Shown: positions 12,112-24,641 of the stretch, in pieces
Numbering within the stretch: position 1 is the stretch's first letter
How the letters are laid out: each line of letters begins with the position of its first letter
Source of the DNA: Ryuthela nishihirai
Taxonomy: Eukaryota; Arthropoda; Arachnida; Araneae; Heptathelidae
Direction: 5' to 3'
Assembly (NCBI GenBank): GCA_038380435.1
Contig: JAWZYU010000019.1
Coordinates: 18,873,801-18,937,800 of the forward strand
DNA: 64,000 nt
The notes under the pieces: model-generated
What the model saw: only the letters and a program-made list of their open reading frames with translations
The model's database searches: none
What the model was told of the DNA's origin: nothing
Translations under genes and position numbers: made by a program

Positions 12112-12255
12112 GGCAGTGGGTAGCTCAGTGGTCAGAACACCCAACATGTCATCAGGAGGACATGGGTTCAGGTCCCACCCGGACCAAGACAATTTTTCCT
12201 CTGCACCCATCTTTTTACCCTGTTGACTAGAAACAGCATGATAGTAGTTTAATAC
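12112..12255 (+). mobile_element. SINE-C copy (tRNA-derived head)
   Basis: GGGTAGCTCAGTGGTCAGAA is a good A-box region, and GGGTTCAGGTCCC a B-box, spaced as in a tRNA. A CCACCCGGACCA-like acceptor side and AAGACAATTTTT follow, as in the copies at 42-43.7 kb. The body downstream is diverged. It is not a functional tRNA: the stems do not pair fully and the cluster continues as repeat. Confidence 0.7.
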
Positions 12256-14002
<1,747 letters not shown>

Positions 14003-14179
14003 CAAACCACAATTAATACAAATTCCTTCTTTTTGTCTTTCTCCAGTAGCTCTAGTTCTTTTGAGTCTTTCAGAACCAGCCAAATCCACAAAGTGAAACT
14101 TAGCTGTTAAAGTTTCAAATTCATTCAGAGATTCCCCATGTTCATGTCCTTTAGTAAGGCATGCATCATCATTGAATGC
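14003..14179 (-). CDS. KIF21-type kinesin exon f: switch II (DLAGSE)
   Basis: A 177-base, 59-codon phase-0 exon. It begins with a variable acidic insert ([17 protein letters not shown]), followed by [20 protein letters not shown], then [28 protein letters not shown] is the switch II motif that relays ATP hydrolysis to the microtubule interface. [24 protein letters not shown] is close to identical to KIF21 as I recall it. Odd points: the almost invariant TGATG reads TRATG (AGA for GGA), and EGISIN reads EGICIN. Donor GTAAGT at plus strand 14001-14002; acceptor TATAG (plus CT 14180-14181). Confidence 0.95.
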
Positions 14180-14606
14180 CTATAAAAGAAATAAAATACT
14201 TGTTTTATACATATTAAAATAATGATTTAATTTCATAACCTTCTAATTCTATCAAAATTCTAACTATAAACGACAATTTATAAGCAAGCAAGTTTTCTAC
14301 CTTTTTAACTCATCCTTAGTTATGTTGGGGTGAAAACACCCCATGTGGCATGTTTTATAATGCATTAAAAGAGCTCAAGTGAATTTAGCTGCTTATTTCC
14401 AGTTAGAAATTCCGTACCATTGAAATTTATATTACACATGAAAATTGAGTGTTTACAAATATACAGAGGAGAAAATTGAGTTCCAAATATACAGAGGAGA
14501 GTTTTCTTTGGAAGCCAAAGCTGTTGCCCTTTGATGAAGAACTAACTGTTCATAAGAATAGAAATCTATTTCATATTGAAAAGAAAATCGTGGTTGCCAG
14601 GGATAT

Positions 14607-15390
14607 TGGGTTGGGTTGTTTTACCTCTGAGTGGCACTTTTTGCACACCATAGGCTAAATGGCCAGGTCACAAGGACCACGAAGTCTCAGAGAAAATTGG
14701 GGGAGAGGGTTGGGTTGGGTTGTTTTACCTCTGAGCGGCACTTTTTTGCACACCATGGGCTAAGTGGCCAGGTCACAAGTACCCCGAAGGCTCAGAGAAG
14801 GTTGGGGGAGGGGACCCACTGGAACAGCTGTTGGGAGACAGATGGTAGCCTCCCATCAAGGCCATCCAGCGTCTTCTTTAATGTGCACAGGGTGTGGTTC
14901 TCCCACACACGAGGCCACGGCTTAACGTCCCATCCGACAGACGACAGCCTTTCCAAGCCCATCGGTGTCCCCTACTGACTGTGGGCAGGGCGGGGAATTT
15001 TGCAGAGATAAATCTCAACGCTGACCCAGCTGGGACTCGAACCTGGGAACTACAGATTACGAGCCTGGCGGGCTACCGACTGAGCCACCCCTGCTCTCAT
15101 GGGGGAGAGGACTCACTGGAACAGTTGTTGGGAGACTGATAGTAGCCTCCCATCGTGGTCATCCAGCATGTTCTTTAACGTGCACAGGGTATGGCTCTCC
15201 TGTACAAAGGACCACGGCTTAACGTCCCATCCAATGGACGGCAGTCTTTCCAAGCCCATCGGTCTTCCCTACTGACCGTGGGCAGGGTGGAGAGTTTTGC
15301 GGAGATAAATCTCAATGATAACCCAGCTGGGACTTGAACCTGGGAACTGCAGATTAGGAGCCTGGTGCGCTGCAGACTGAGCTCCCCACC
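14607..15390 (-). mobile_element. SINE-A, outer copy split by a second SINE-A
   Basis: The outer copy occupies 14607-14708 and resumes at 15111-15390. At 14709 it is interrupted by a younger SINE-A in the same orientation. The two halves join exactly at the duplicated GGGGGAGAGG (14699-14708 and 15101-15110). Confidence 0.9.
14709..15100 (-). mobile_element. SINE-A, young full-length copy nested in SINE-A
   Basis: A 392-bp full copy close to the family consensus. On the minus strand its head has TGGCTCAGTCGGTAGC (A box TGGCTCAGTCGG, perfect) and GGTTCGAGTCC (perfect B box). Its tail on the sense strand is three CCCAA units. The 10-bp target duplication GGGGGAGAGG lies at 14699-14708 and 15101-15110. 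Confidence 0.93.
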
Positions 15391-15544
15391 AGATGTTGAA
15401 TCTTGACGTTATTTGCAAAACTCACTAGGATGTGGCATACTCAAGATTGGGACGGGAGGTGGTAACTTCCTACTTGAAGGTTTGAATAATGCATACCTTT
15501 TAAGGAAGTCTCCGATTCAAATGTTTCAAAAAATAGTAATCCCA

Positions 15545-17680
15545 GTTGGTTGGTTATTTGGGGTTTAATGGCGCATTGGAAGCTGAGGCCATAATGCACC
15601 AAATGAGATGAATAAAAGGGTAAAAGAAGCAGAAACTCACAACCAAAGTTATAATTCAAGAGAATAAAAAATAAAACAATAAAATAGGTGTAGAGACAGA
15701 AATACAAAGATATAAATGGTAAAAAAAAATCAAGGTGTAAAAGACCCAGGTTGAATAGGGTGTAAAAGACAAATCCATAAAATTACAATCTGTTAAAATA
15801 ACTTGTAAAACGTATTCAGGCAAATACAGATGGCAAAAAAGAGTTATCAGATAAAAAATGGCTGAGTGTAAGAGGCTCGGCCGTAAAATCGTGAAAGGTA
15901 AAAAATAAACGTCTGTCTAAGGTAAAAGCAGGGCAATTGATTAAAATGTGTTTAATAGTTAAAATGGTGTCACAAAACTCGCACTTAGGTTTGTCGTCCA
16001 CCCAAAGAAGAAAAGTGTGTGTACTAAACGAATAACCTAAGCAAAGCCGAGCAAGTACAACTTTCTCCTTGCAATTCCTGCGAAAACAAGACTACTACAG
16101 TTTGAAACGAAATAAATCATGACAATCCCGGTGCACCGCAGTACTGTGACTGCATATCACCATATGGGAGTTGTCACTGAAACCACTATCGACTAAACAG
16201 GTTCCTGTCCTATTAAGCTTGCCTTACATTGTACCTGCCTACAGTGGGAGAAGACCTTATGTGAAGAGAAAAGCACTGCTTGGGATTTTATAGCCTGCCT
16301 GAAGATATAATCATTGAGGTGCAGTGAGAGTGGGAACTTTTGAAATTTTGAGTGTTGCCTAGGAAAATGCCCAACACTCACTGAATTTTGTCCAGAAACT
16401 TGCCAACAATAAAATAAAAGATGGTATCTTTCAAATTTTGAGAAAGAAAAATAAATAGAAGTCCTGACTTTTTGAGACCTCCGCAGCAGAGGCTCCTAGG
16501 TACTTCCATCGATAGGCCATGCCTAATCGGGGCACCAATCCTTTCAGCATGACCTTCAACTTCATCCTCTCCATCGAGCCAGGCAACCACAGCCCGCTCA
16601 CCGTCTCGGCCTTAACCATGCCAAGGCCGCTTCGGGGACACCTGGCCAGTAGCCAGCGAACCCAGCCGGCGGCCTTCCCACAACCCCAACAAAGCCATTA
16701 GCCTACCGGGGCTCACATCACTGCAGCACCCAGACCCCACTTCGCAGAGGAACCCAAGTTCCTCCACTGCAAAAGCTATATGGCCAAATCTAATTCCGTG
16801 GGACTCTTAGTTTGGCTCTTCCATCGATAAGTCTGCTGGCCAGGGTAGCTACTCCCGGCCGTGAGCCTCCAACTTCTACCTCTCCATTGTGTACGGACCG
16901 AGGCCCCCCAGTGAACATCCGTCCACCTCAATATCACAGAGACCACATCGAAGAGCCCACTAACGAGTGTACGAAGAGGTGCACAACTCAATCCATGATA
17001 CTCCCCGATGGGCCTGCAGAAGACAGGGTTCCCCAAGCCCCGTCCGAGGCACTTAGAACGGCCCCTCAACCGTGGCTGCAACCCCAAGCTTCGCTGGGGA
17101 CAAGTCAATAAGCTGACTGGACCGGCCCTGCTAAGACAGTCCACCAGCCCTCAACAGGCCCCCTCCACCGGGGGCCACCAGACTTCAAGAACTCCGGAGT
17201 GCCAGCGATCCGAGCCCAACTTCTCAGAGGCACCCCCCCCCTCGTCAAAGAGTCCCACTCAGGGGGGGGGCCACGGTTTGACAATGGGCTTGAAAGCTTG
17301 TTAGCAACCTATTAAGACCAAGATCTCTGCCACTATGCCTGGAGCTCGATGGAAAAATGCTGCCGGAAGTCCAGGTATGGAACCGGCAGTGGAGAGTCAG
17401 ACAAGGGAGTGGCAGCAGCATCTGCCAAGTCATTGCCCCTGATCCCGATGTGACTGGGCACTCAACAGAAGAGAACGTTAGTGGTGGGTGCCAGACAATG
17501 GAGCTGCTGGCGGATCTTGGAGAGAACAGGGTGAGGCCGATGCCTTACCGAGATCAAAGCTAGTAGCGAGCTAAGCGAGTCAGTGTAAAGAACACACTGA
17601 TGCTTAGCTTCTATGTGGTCCAAGGCAAGACTGATAGCATGTGAATATTTCTGAGGCCTGTGGTGTATCATTAAGACTAT
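15545..17680 (-). pseudogene. RNase H-bearing LINE, 3' part (interrupted)
   Basis: On the minus strand, 17671-17390 encodes an RNase H domain with YTDSLSSLLALISVRH and, in another frame, PSHIGIRGNDLADAAA, the last catalytic Asp region. At 16080-15850 it continues with KEKVVLARLCLGYS and the CCHC-type finger CEFCDTILTIKHILINCPAF that follows RNase H in I/Jockey-supergroup LINEs. Those two parts are normally about 60 residues apart; here about 1.2 kb intervenes. The 3' UTR at about 15720-15545 includes a sequence (plus strand GGGGTTTAATGGCGCATTGG) seen in such LINEs. Stops and frameshifts show it is dead. The 5' part with endonuclease and RT is absent. Confidence 0.8.
16430..17270. other. GC-rich insert between RNase H and CCHC parts of the LINE
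   Basis: Markedly richer in G and C than anything else in the window, with C- and G-runs near 17228-17272. It separates two LINE segments that should be nearly adjacent, so it is probably an insertion. Both strands have open frames of 60-122 residues, which the composition alone can explain. I recognise no domain and no target-site duplication could be fixed. Confidence 0.5.
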
Positions 17681-17699
17681 CCTAGTTAATATTTCTTCA

Positions 17700-18712
17700 G
17701 AAAAAGCCCCAGAAGTTTAAGTTCTCTGCACTGGAGCTGTTACAATTGTTACCTTTTACAGTAAAAGTTCAAAATAGTGGAAATAGCTGGCATCCTTATG
17801 TAAAACAACTGATGTTGAGTAGACTATTGTAAGACAGTTTTCAATGTTTGAATAAAAAGTTTTTAGGAGCTCCTAAAAACTTTTCAATATGCAAATAGTT
17901 TGAAAGATAAAACTCTAAAGGTTATTGGTCAATGACAGAGAACTTTCCATTATTTTAATCATTTACATATCCTGCCATGCTACACTTGCTTGCTGATTTG
18001 CATAAAAATAGGCCTCTTCTTTTGGGTGGTGCAATTTCGAAGTCACAGTATATTTGTCTGTCCTTGATAGGGTGGATTAAGTTGGCTGAATCTAATTTGA
18101 AGTTTATTGAGATAATTATTCTTTGCAGTTACTTCTAACATATAAAAGGTTTTTTTTTTTCAATTAAATTATGATACGCGACTATAGTTATAAATAAAAA
18201 AAAGAATATAAACTTTCATGCATTTTAATAAAAATGAAAGTTTGTGTTTTAACATCTATGGTTTAAAGAACTTCTAAAGACAACAGAAGCTTTTCTAGGG
18301 GCAAGATGATCTGCCAAATGAATAAGGTACTTCCCTACACAAAAGATGGAGATAACCTAGAATCTCTATTGGGCTTGTCGGTTTCTCATACAACATACAA
18401 ACACATACACAGGGACACGCTCACTGTTTTAGTAGTCAGATACACTAACCACTAGACCAGGTATGGGCTAGTAACAGCTATTAATGAACAGCAATTAATT
18501 CAATTTACAAGTGAACTACTCAAACCATTAGTTCTGCTTTATAAAACAGAATCTTGAATCAATGAAGGAAGGAATGATGGGTAAACAAATTGATAAACAA
18601 GTTTTAATAAACTATCAAACAAAAATAATCAATTTTTATAAATAGAATGATGATGGTTAGTTGGCATATGGCAGAAACACTAAATACCAATCAGATATTT
18701 AATATTACTAAC
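17700..18712. other. Intron 3' of exon e, mostly unassigned
   Basis: Contains 18300-18475, which on the minus strand starts TGGTCTAGTGGTTAGTGTAT, like a tRNA A-box region of a SINE, but with no clear B box. The rest is AT-rich without recognisable features. Confidence 0.4.
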
Positions 18713-18835
18713 TTGAACAATTCTTTGTTGCTTTATGTGGAGTGTAAAAATTGCATGAGATCGAGATGACTGAGCATTCATTCCTGTACTTGCAGTAGTT
18801 CTAGACAAAGCTCCTAGCTTTAAGCACTGAATGGC
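18713..18835 (-). CDS. KIF21-type kinesin exon e: switch I (NAQSSRSH)
   Basis: A 123-base, 41-codon phase-0 exon that encodes [20 protein letters not shown], then [21 protein letters not shown]. NxxSSRSH is the switch I motif that senses the ATP gamma-phosphate, and all its key residues are intact. The acceptor is TTTTTAG (plus-strand CT at 18836-18837). The donor is GTTAGT, slightly off the usual GTAAGT. KIF21-like features are [13 protein letters not shown] and HAIFTLHI. Confidence 0.93.
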
Positions 18836-19437
18836 CTAAAAATTGAAAATGAAGCAAATGCCAGTATATATAAAACAAGTTTTAAAAGAAATAAGATATC
18901 ATTCAACAATATACATCTTTATTCAAATATTCAATTTAACTAGAAGGTTCATTGAAAAGAATCTATTGACAAATACACAGTAATATTTTAATCAATTTAA
19001 AAAAACAAAACTAAATTTTTTTATGCCTGTACCAATAAAATGGATGATGCCAAGTTGCATTGTTTTACATTGTATTTACATGATTTGAGATGATGCATAT
19101 GTGCAATGTCTAAGCATTTTCAAGGGAGGTTCTTAGGAATCAGTTAGCATAGAATTCCCATCTCTATATATCTTTCTGTGCATGTTAAATACCTGTTAAA
19201 TTCAACAAGAGCCTTACAGACTCCTAAGGTGTTGGTAATGGTTAACCTTTCCATTGCCAAAAAGTCAATAGCAGCAATTTATGTTTCATGCAAAGTTGAT
19301 TATTAAGCACTGATACAGCAATGCATGATTTAATCACCGCTGTAATTTCATTACATGTTGGAGATACTAAGATAATGCAGTTAGAAATAAAGGACAATTT
19401 ATGTAAATATGAAGAGTAAAACAGAGTGTGCTGATTT

Positions 19438-19946
19438 AAAAGATAGATTAATTATATAAACACTGCAGGTGTTGGACAAGTCACGTGTTATTACGATAAA
19501 CTATCAGCTCATTGACACTAATGTGATAATTGATGGTCATAGATCAGTGCTGTGAAGTTCAGGTTAAATAGTCGTACCTGCATTCTGTTTGTTCTTCAGA
19601 GGTAGTTTCATTGGTGGTTCAAGGAGGACAATTCCGGGTTGTATGCTCTTCTCAGTAGCTATTTCCACAGGTCCGATATTATTGCTCCTCACTTGGCGAT
19701 AGTTCTTAAACAAGGTAGTGTTGCACTTTGCTGCCTCTATGGTACACAACCCGGAATTGTCCTCCTTGAACTACTGATGAAGCTACCTCTGAAGAACAAA
19801 TAAAATGCAGGTACGACTATTTAACCTAAACTTAACAGCACCAATCTACGACCATCAATTACCACATTAGTGTCAATGAGCTGATTGTATGTCGCGATAA
19901 CCCGACTAGTCCAGCACCTACAGTGTTTATAGAGTTAACTTAATCT
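19438..19946. mobile_element. Fold-back (long inverted-repeat) element, about 510 bp
   Basis: The left arm, 19438-19640, and right arm, 19742-19946, are near-exact reverse complements. For example GATAGATTAA..ATAAACACTG.AGGTG is at the left end and its complement at the right end. TACCTGCATT..TTGTTCTTCAGAGGTA in the left arm also has its complement in the right. The central spacer is about 100 bases. No coding capacity. It is a MITE or Foldback-type element of unknown superfamily. Confidence 0.85.
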
Positions 19947-20283
19947 ATCGAATATTTATGGATAAGCAAGTGTGGAAAAATCACTTCACTTCTCAATCAG
20001 TAAATGGTGCTCAGTTGTGCCCCATTTACTGAACTTTCATGAACTGCATGGAAGTGATATCTCAATATCTGCCACTTTCCTTCATAACCTTAACTAAGAA
20101 AATGTGAACTTGTCACTGCATTAACTGTTTGAGCAACTAGTGCATAACCAAGAGTTCCTGTGTTAAAGTCTGGTAAGTGGATGGAGTGATTTTTTACACT
20201 TGCTTATCCTTAAACAAGTGCATTTGCTTTCAGCTATGAGCTGGTCTCAATTCAATAAAGAATATTTACATATGAATTTTAAA

Positions 20284-20688
20284 AGGGTTGGGTTGTTTTA
20301 CCTCTGAGCAGCACTTTAACACAATGGGTTAAATGGCCAGGTGACAAGTACCCCAAGAGCTCATTGAAAGTTAGAGGTAGGGGACCCACTGGACAGCTGT
20401 TAGGAGACAGATGACAACCTCCTGTCAAGGCAATCCAGCATGTTCTTTAACTTGCACATGGCTTTCCCACACAAGCCCACGACTTTAAATCCCATCCAGT
20501 GGAAGGCCCTTCCAAGCCCATTGGTGTATTCTACTGACTGAGGGCAGAGTGGGGGTTCAGTAGAGATAAATCTCAATGCAGGCAAAGGTGGAAAGCACAC
20601 CAAGCTCTTAATCTGCAGTTCCCAGGTTTTACCTGGGAACTGCAGATTAAGAGCTTGGTGTGCTACTGACTGAGTCAACCCCCCACTC
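20284..20688 (-). mobile_element. SINE-A copy with snap-back head
   Basis: An older SINE-A whose tRNA-like head region has been duplicated in inverted orientation. 20594-20627 and 20631-20664 are perfect 34-bp reverse complements separated by three bases. The B-box-containing loop would have lain where the hairpin turns, so the copy has lost its intact B box. Confidence 0.88.
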
Positions 20689-20694
20689 CAATTT

Positions 20695-21970
20695 TAACAA
20701 CAGCAATTTTTTGTTTAGAGTTTCTTTAAAAACAACAACAAAAAAAGGTATTGGAGAAATGAATGTCTTATTTTTTATGAATGAACAATCATGTTAAGCC
20801 AAAAAACAATAGAATTGGGTTAAGATGATTAGCAGTACAAAGTAATTTATACTCATATGGAAACTGAGGTATTAATAAATTTAGTCAACACAATTTCAAT
20901 GTCATAAAAAGTAAGCTTAAATGCTTAAAATTGTAAATCTAATGCTATGAGGTCTCCAATATAGGCTTATGGTGAATATTCCATAATTATTGCACTTGGC
21001 AATGGTGACAGCATCCACATAATATTAAAAGTCAAATGAAGTTGCAGAACTGGGCAACTTTAACAGTGTAAAGTGGTATATTTTAAGATATATTGCTATA
21101 AAAGTTCAAGTTTACTAAATATCAGTTGCAGCTGGCACACTCTATATCTCGGGTGCCTGCAGGCTACCAATCACCCTTTAGCAAGGTAGGAGTCATCCAT
21201 GGCATGATAAGGAGTAGAGTTAGTTCTTAAGAAGTAGGTTTTTTTCTAGTAAATATTTTTAGATTTATTTATTGCAAAATGAGATGTGTTTTTAACATGT
21301 TAAGTATCAGCTAATTTATTTATTTTTAATTGTTTACTACTGATGGTACTCCCTTTACTGCTTTATGCCAAATGAAAATAAAAATTTAGTAATCCTCCAA
21401 AGAAATCCTCAAAAACCCCAGATGTGAAAAAGTTTGGACACCACAGCTCTAAATCAAACACTGATGTTCAAGTCTAGTCATCGAAATTAGGTATGAAGTA
21501 TTGGTGGAGTCATATAAGTTTACATTAACTCTGGTTGTCAGAGGTCACTGTGTAGCACTTTGGTGGCTGGATGTAGATAAGAAACCAGACTGTACTATGC
21601 CATTGCAAGAGACGGTGTTTACCAAGATGCTAATCAATAGAGACTTCTTGAAGTCAAATATGGCTCTGCCTAAGTGGCCATAAAAAAGTTTAATAAAATT
21701 CAGGAATACAGTATTATTACAGACAGCATTACACAAAGAAAAATAACTTCTTGAAGAAAACTCATGTTACTAGAAACCTTGTGCTGATATTGCTGATTAA
21801 AATCTTTCAACATAGGCCGTAGTTAAAATTTATGGGCCATGTCTTTTATGATAAATAACCACATGCTCTGCAATATTCAGTGCTATTGTATCAGCAGAGC
21901 AACTGAATTTTTTGCTTGATCAATGTGTATGATACGATGTATATTCTGCAGAAGGTATAATCTAAATATA
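20695..21970. other. Intron between exons d and e, no feature
   Basis: AT-rich; no recognised repeat or coding sequence. Confidence 0.45.
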
Positions 21971-21972
21971 TA

Positions 21973-22544
21973 TACTGTATATTTCCGCAGATAAGATGAA
22001 GTATAAATTTTCGTCAAAGTTTTAGCATATATCTGTCCTATAAGACGACCCCAAACTATAAACGGCCTATGAATTTAGTTTAGATCGGCAATCATCATCT
22101 GGATAATAATACTGTATAGCGTATACAGAATTATGTCCTATTCGCAAATATTTGCACTGATTCGGGCATTGACCTTGACTATTCACAAAAGCGTCGTATG
22201 GGCTATTCTATTTTGTGAACATACCCTACTCTGTACTAGTAAATAATTACGGTTTGTCCGTTTTTTCCTCAGTAGCTCAATAAACATAACTTTTAATATT
22301 TATTTTGTTTTAGTATTGTTTTACTATTACAATGTAATGTATTATTTACTATTACAATGTAATGTATTATCATTTAGCATATTTAAATAATATGATAGAT
22401 TTTTCGAATAGTTGTAGTAATAATGGTTTCAATTTATATAAATTTCAATCTAATTTTTTTTGTATCTGTCTTATAAGATGACCAGGATTTTGGGAGCCTT
22501 TTTTTATGATTCAACTATCGTCTTATCTGCGGAAATATACAGTA
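21973..22544. mobile_element. TIR MITE, 572 bp
   Basis: Inverted 27-bp ends at 21973-21999 and 22518-22544 differ at one base; they begin TACTGTATATTTCCGCAGAT. The subterminal GTCCTATAAGACGACCCC and its counterpart TCTTATAAGATGACCAGG are also inverted. No transposase. Internally a 24-bp unit (ACTATTACAATGTAATGTAT) is repeated twice near 22322-22370. The target duplication is unclear in the TA-rich flank, so I do not assign a superfamily. Confidence 0.82.
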
Positions 22545-23224
22545 AATAGTATTTGGAAATGCATACATAGATGTATTTGCAAATGCAAATTGCTACTTTA
22601 AAACAAAAATTATTTGAATTAAATATACAAGTTCTACTCTCATATACGATTTCATTCGCCAAGATGAAGCAATACACATTCTATAATTTTAGCAACCCTG
22701 CTACAGACCTCCATTATACAGTCATAAATATTAGATACTTCCTCTCTAATTCCATATATCTATGGCAGTGAACAAGTTATTAACAATGAATTTAATTCAC
22801 ATTTCATTACTTTTACTCTATTTAACTGTTTATAACTTTTGTTTTAAATATCATTGCTTATGCATATAAGTGCTTCAGATATCCCTTTCTTTTTGTATGA
22901 AAGGTGTGAGATGGTTATTTTGATTTCTGTGACCAACCAAAGACTGCCTAAATATATGTAATATTTTTAAAAGTCTAAGTTAGAAAACAAAATTCAGACT
23001 TAGGAAACAGTGGAGTTATAAAGAGAAAAACCCATATTATTTAGTTTATTGAAAAAATAACTATAAATAAAAACCATATATACACAAATATTAAGAGGAT
23101 TTTAGAATTTCTCTAATATATAGTTTAAGTGGAAATCTTAGTACAGCAGTCTTAATTTTTTTATCTTGGATGGTGCAATTTAAATTATTGCAAGATTGAA
23201 ATTTTTTATTTGCCGTCTTTTTTC

Positions 23225-23660
23225 AGAGAGAGCAGAGTTCAATGGTAGAATACTCTGGCTGTTTCTGGAGAGATGCGGGTTCAATCCTATATATATATGT
23301 CAGAGAAATTTTTCCACAAAATATTTATTGATTCATAGACATTAAAAAGTCAACAGGTAACGCTGTGATTGTCATTTGCTTAAATCATTAATAACATTAA
23401 ATAGCATGAAAAGACTTTATTATTTATTTCCATCTTACTCAGCACAATATAAAAATAAATAGTTGCACCCAAGATCCTAGATGGCACCAACAGTAGGTGC
23501 CAAAAATCTTGGTGAAGAGTTTAAAGTCTTAAATTAGTAGAAAAAAGACAGAGCTGGCATTAGTTCAAAGGTAGAATACTATGGCATGTTTCTGGAGAGA
23601 TGCATGTTCAATTCCCATATGTTGGCAAAAATTTTTCCACAAAATATTCATTGAATTATT
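23225..23660 (+). mobile_element. SINE-D, tandem tRNA-Gly-like modules
   Basis: Two tRNA-like modules at about 23235-23300 and 23555-23620 (GTTCAATGGTAGAATACTCT then GCGGGTTCAATCC, and a decayed second). They are separated by the body found in the inverted copy at 5.4-5.7 kb (GTAACGCTGTGATTGTCATT onward). This gives a tandem order of module, body, module. Confidence 0.65.
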
Positions 23661-24241
23661 AAAGAATATATTAAACAATTGTACCTGAAAATCAAATCTA
23701 TGAAATAAAAATATATCAAAATATAATCTGTGTGACACCTGAACACTGCAAATCTTCAGCCAGTTTATTATAATTTGGCATGAAATTTGAGTTTCCTGTT
23801 CTTAGATGGTTGTCTAAATTGTAGAGTCTGGATCAAAATCTGGATTTCAAATATTTTATGTTTAAAAAAAGGGACTGCCAAAAATATGATGAAGCACAGA
23901 AAGAATATATTAGGAACATTTTGACCAGCATACATATGGCAAGTGACTGATCTGCAGCTGACTGGTGAATAGCTGACATATGGCATGTGACTGGTGAATA
24001 GCTCACAGGCACTGTGTAGCTGACCTCTGTCTTAGTGATTATTAAAATGTTTAAAAAAACTAAATTCTGACTTTTTCTTGTTAGTTAAAAATAATCACAA
24101 AATAATAAAAATTAATCACGAAAAATAATCAATACACAAATCTATGGAAAATAATCACAAAGCACACAAATCTATGAAATTTATATCATATGCAAATTGC
24201 AAATTATTGTGGTTCAATCAAGATAATTTCTCAACACTTAC

Positions 24242-24334
24242 TTCTTCAACTGATGTAACACATTGTGCAATAACTCCAACGGTGTATATTCCTCCAAATG
24301 CATCTTCATGAATCTTGATGTGGAACCTTTTGCT
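24242..24334 (-). CDS. KIF21-type kinesin exon d: IKIHED segment
   Basis: A 93-base, 31-codon phase-0 exon: SKRFHIKIHEDAFGGIYTVG and then VIAQCVTSVEE. The IHED..GGIYTVGV block is the conserved loop and strand before switch I helix alpha-3 in KIF21 and KIF4. Acceptor AG at plus-strand CT 24335-24336; donor GTAAGT (plus strand AC at 24240-24241). It fits between the LLDAARETEDK exon and the [13 protein letters not shown] exon without gain or loss. Confidence 0.92.
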
Positions 24335-24641
24335 CTAAAAATATAATTGGTTTAAGTTTGCCTATGCAGATTATTCTTGTAAAGCTTGAGCACACATGTT
24401 TGCAGTTATTTGCTTAACTTATGTTTCAAATACATGACAAATATGTAATACAATATAAAGTACTTCTTTAATTTTGCTTCATATATTGAATCCAGTCATT
24501 TAATTTTTTTAACATTCAATATATAACATTTTTTGTCAAGCTTACCTATTTGGAATCTAGTCATTGAAAAAGTATTTTAAGTCAAAGACTTATGTGTATG
24601 TGCACCACTTGAAATTGCTTCATCTAAGAGTATATAATATG

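Noticed and set aside
14707..14725. Telomere-like GGGTT repeats at SINE-A ends
   Set aside because: Only two or three units, always at the SINE tail; no TTAGGG or TTAGG array in the window.
14709..15100. tRNA gene on the minus strand (A and B boxes)
   Set aside because: Stems do not fold into a cloverleaf with proper acceptor pairing and it is attached to a SINE body with a target duplication, so it is a SINE promoter.
16776..17144. A 122-residue minus-strand frame and a 99-residue plus-strand frame
   Set aside because: They overlap on opposite strands in a GC-rich stretch, where stops are rare by composition. No motif was recognised.
18300..18475. Possible further tRNA-derived SINE on the minus strand
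   Set aside because: Only an A-box-like stretch; no B box and no second copy in the window.
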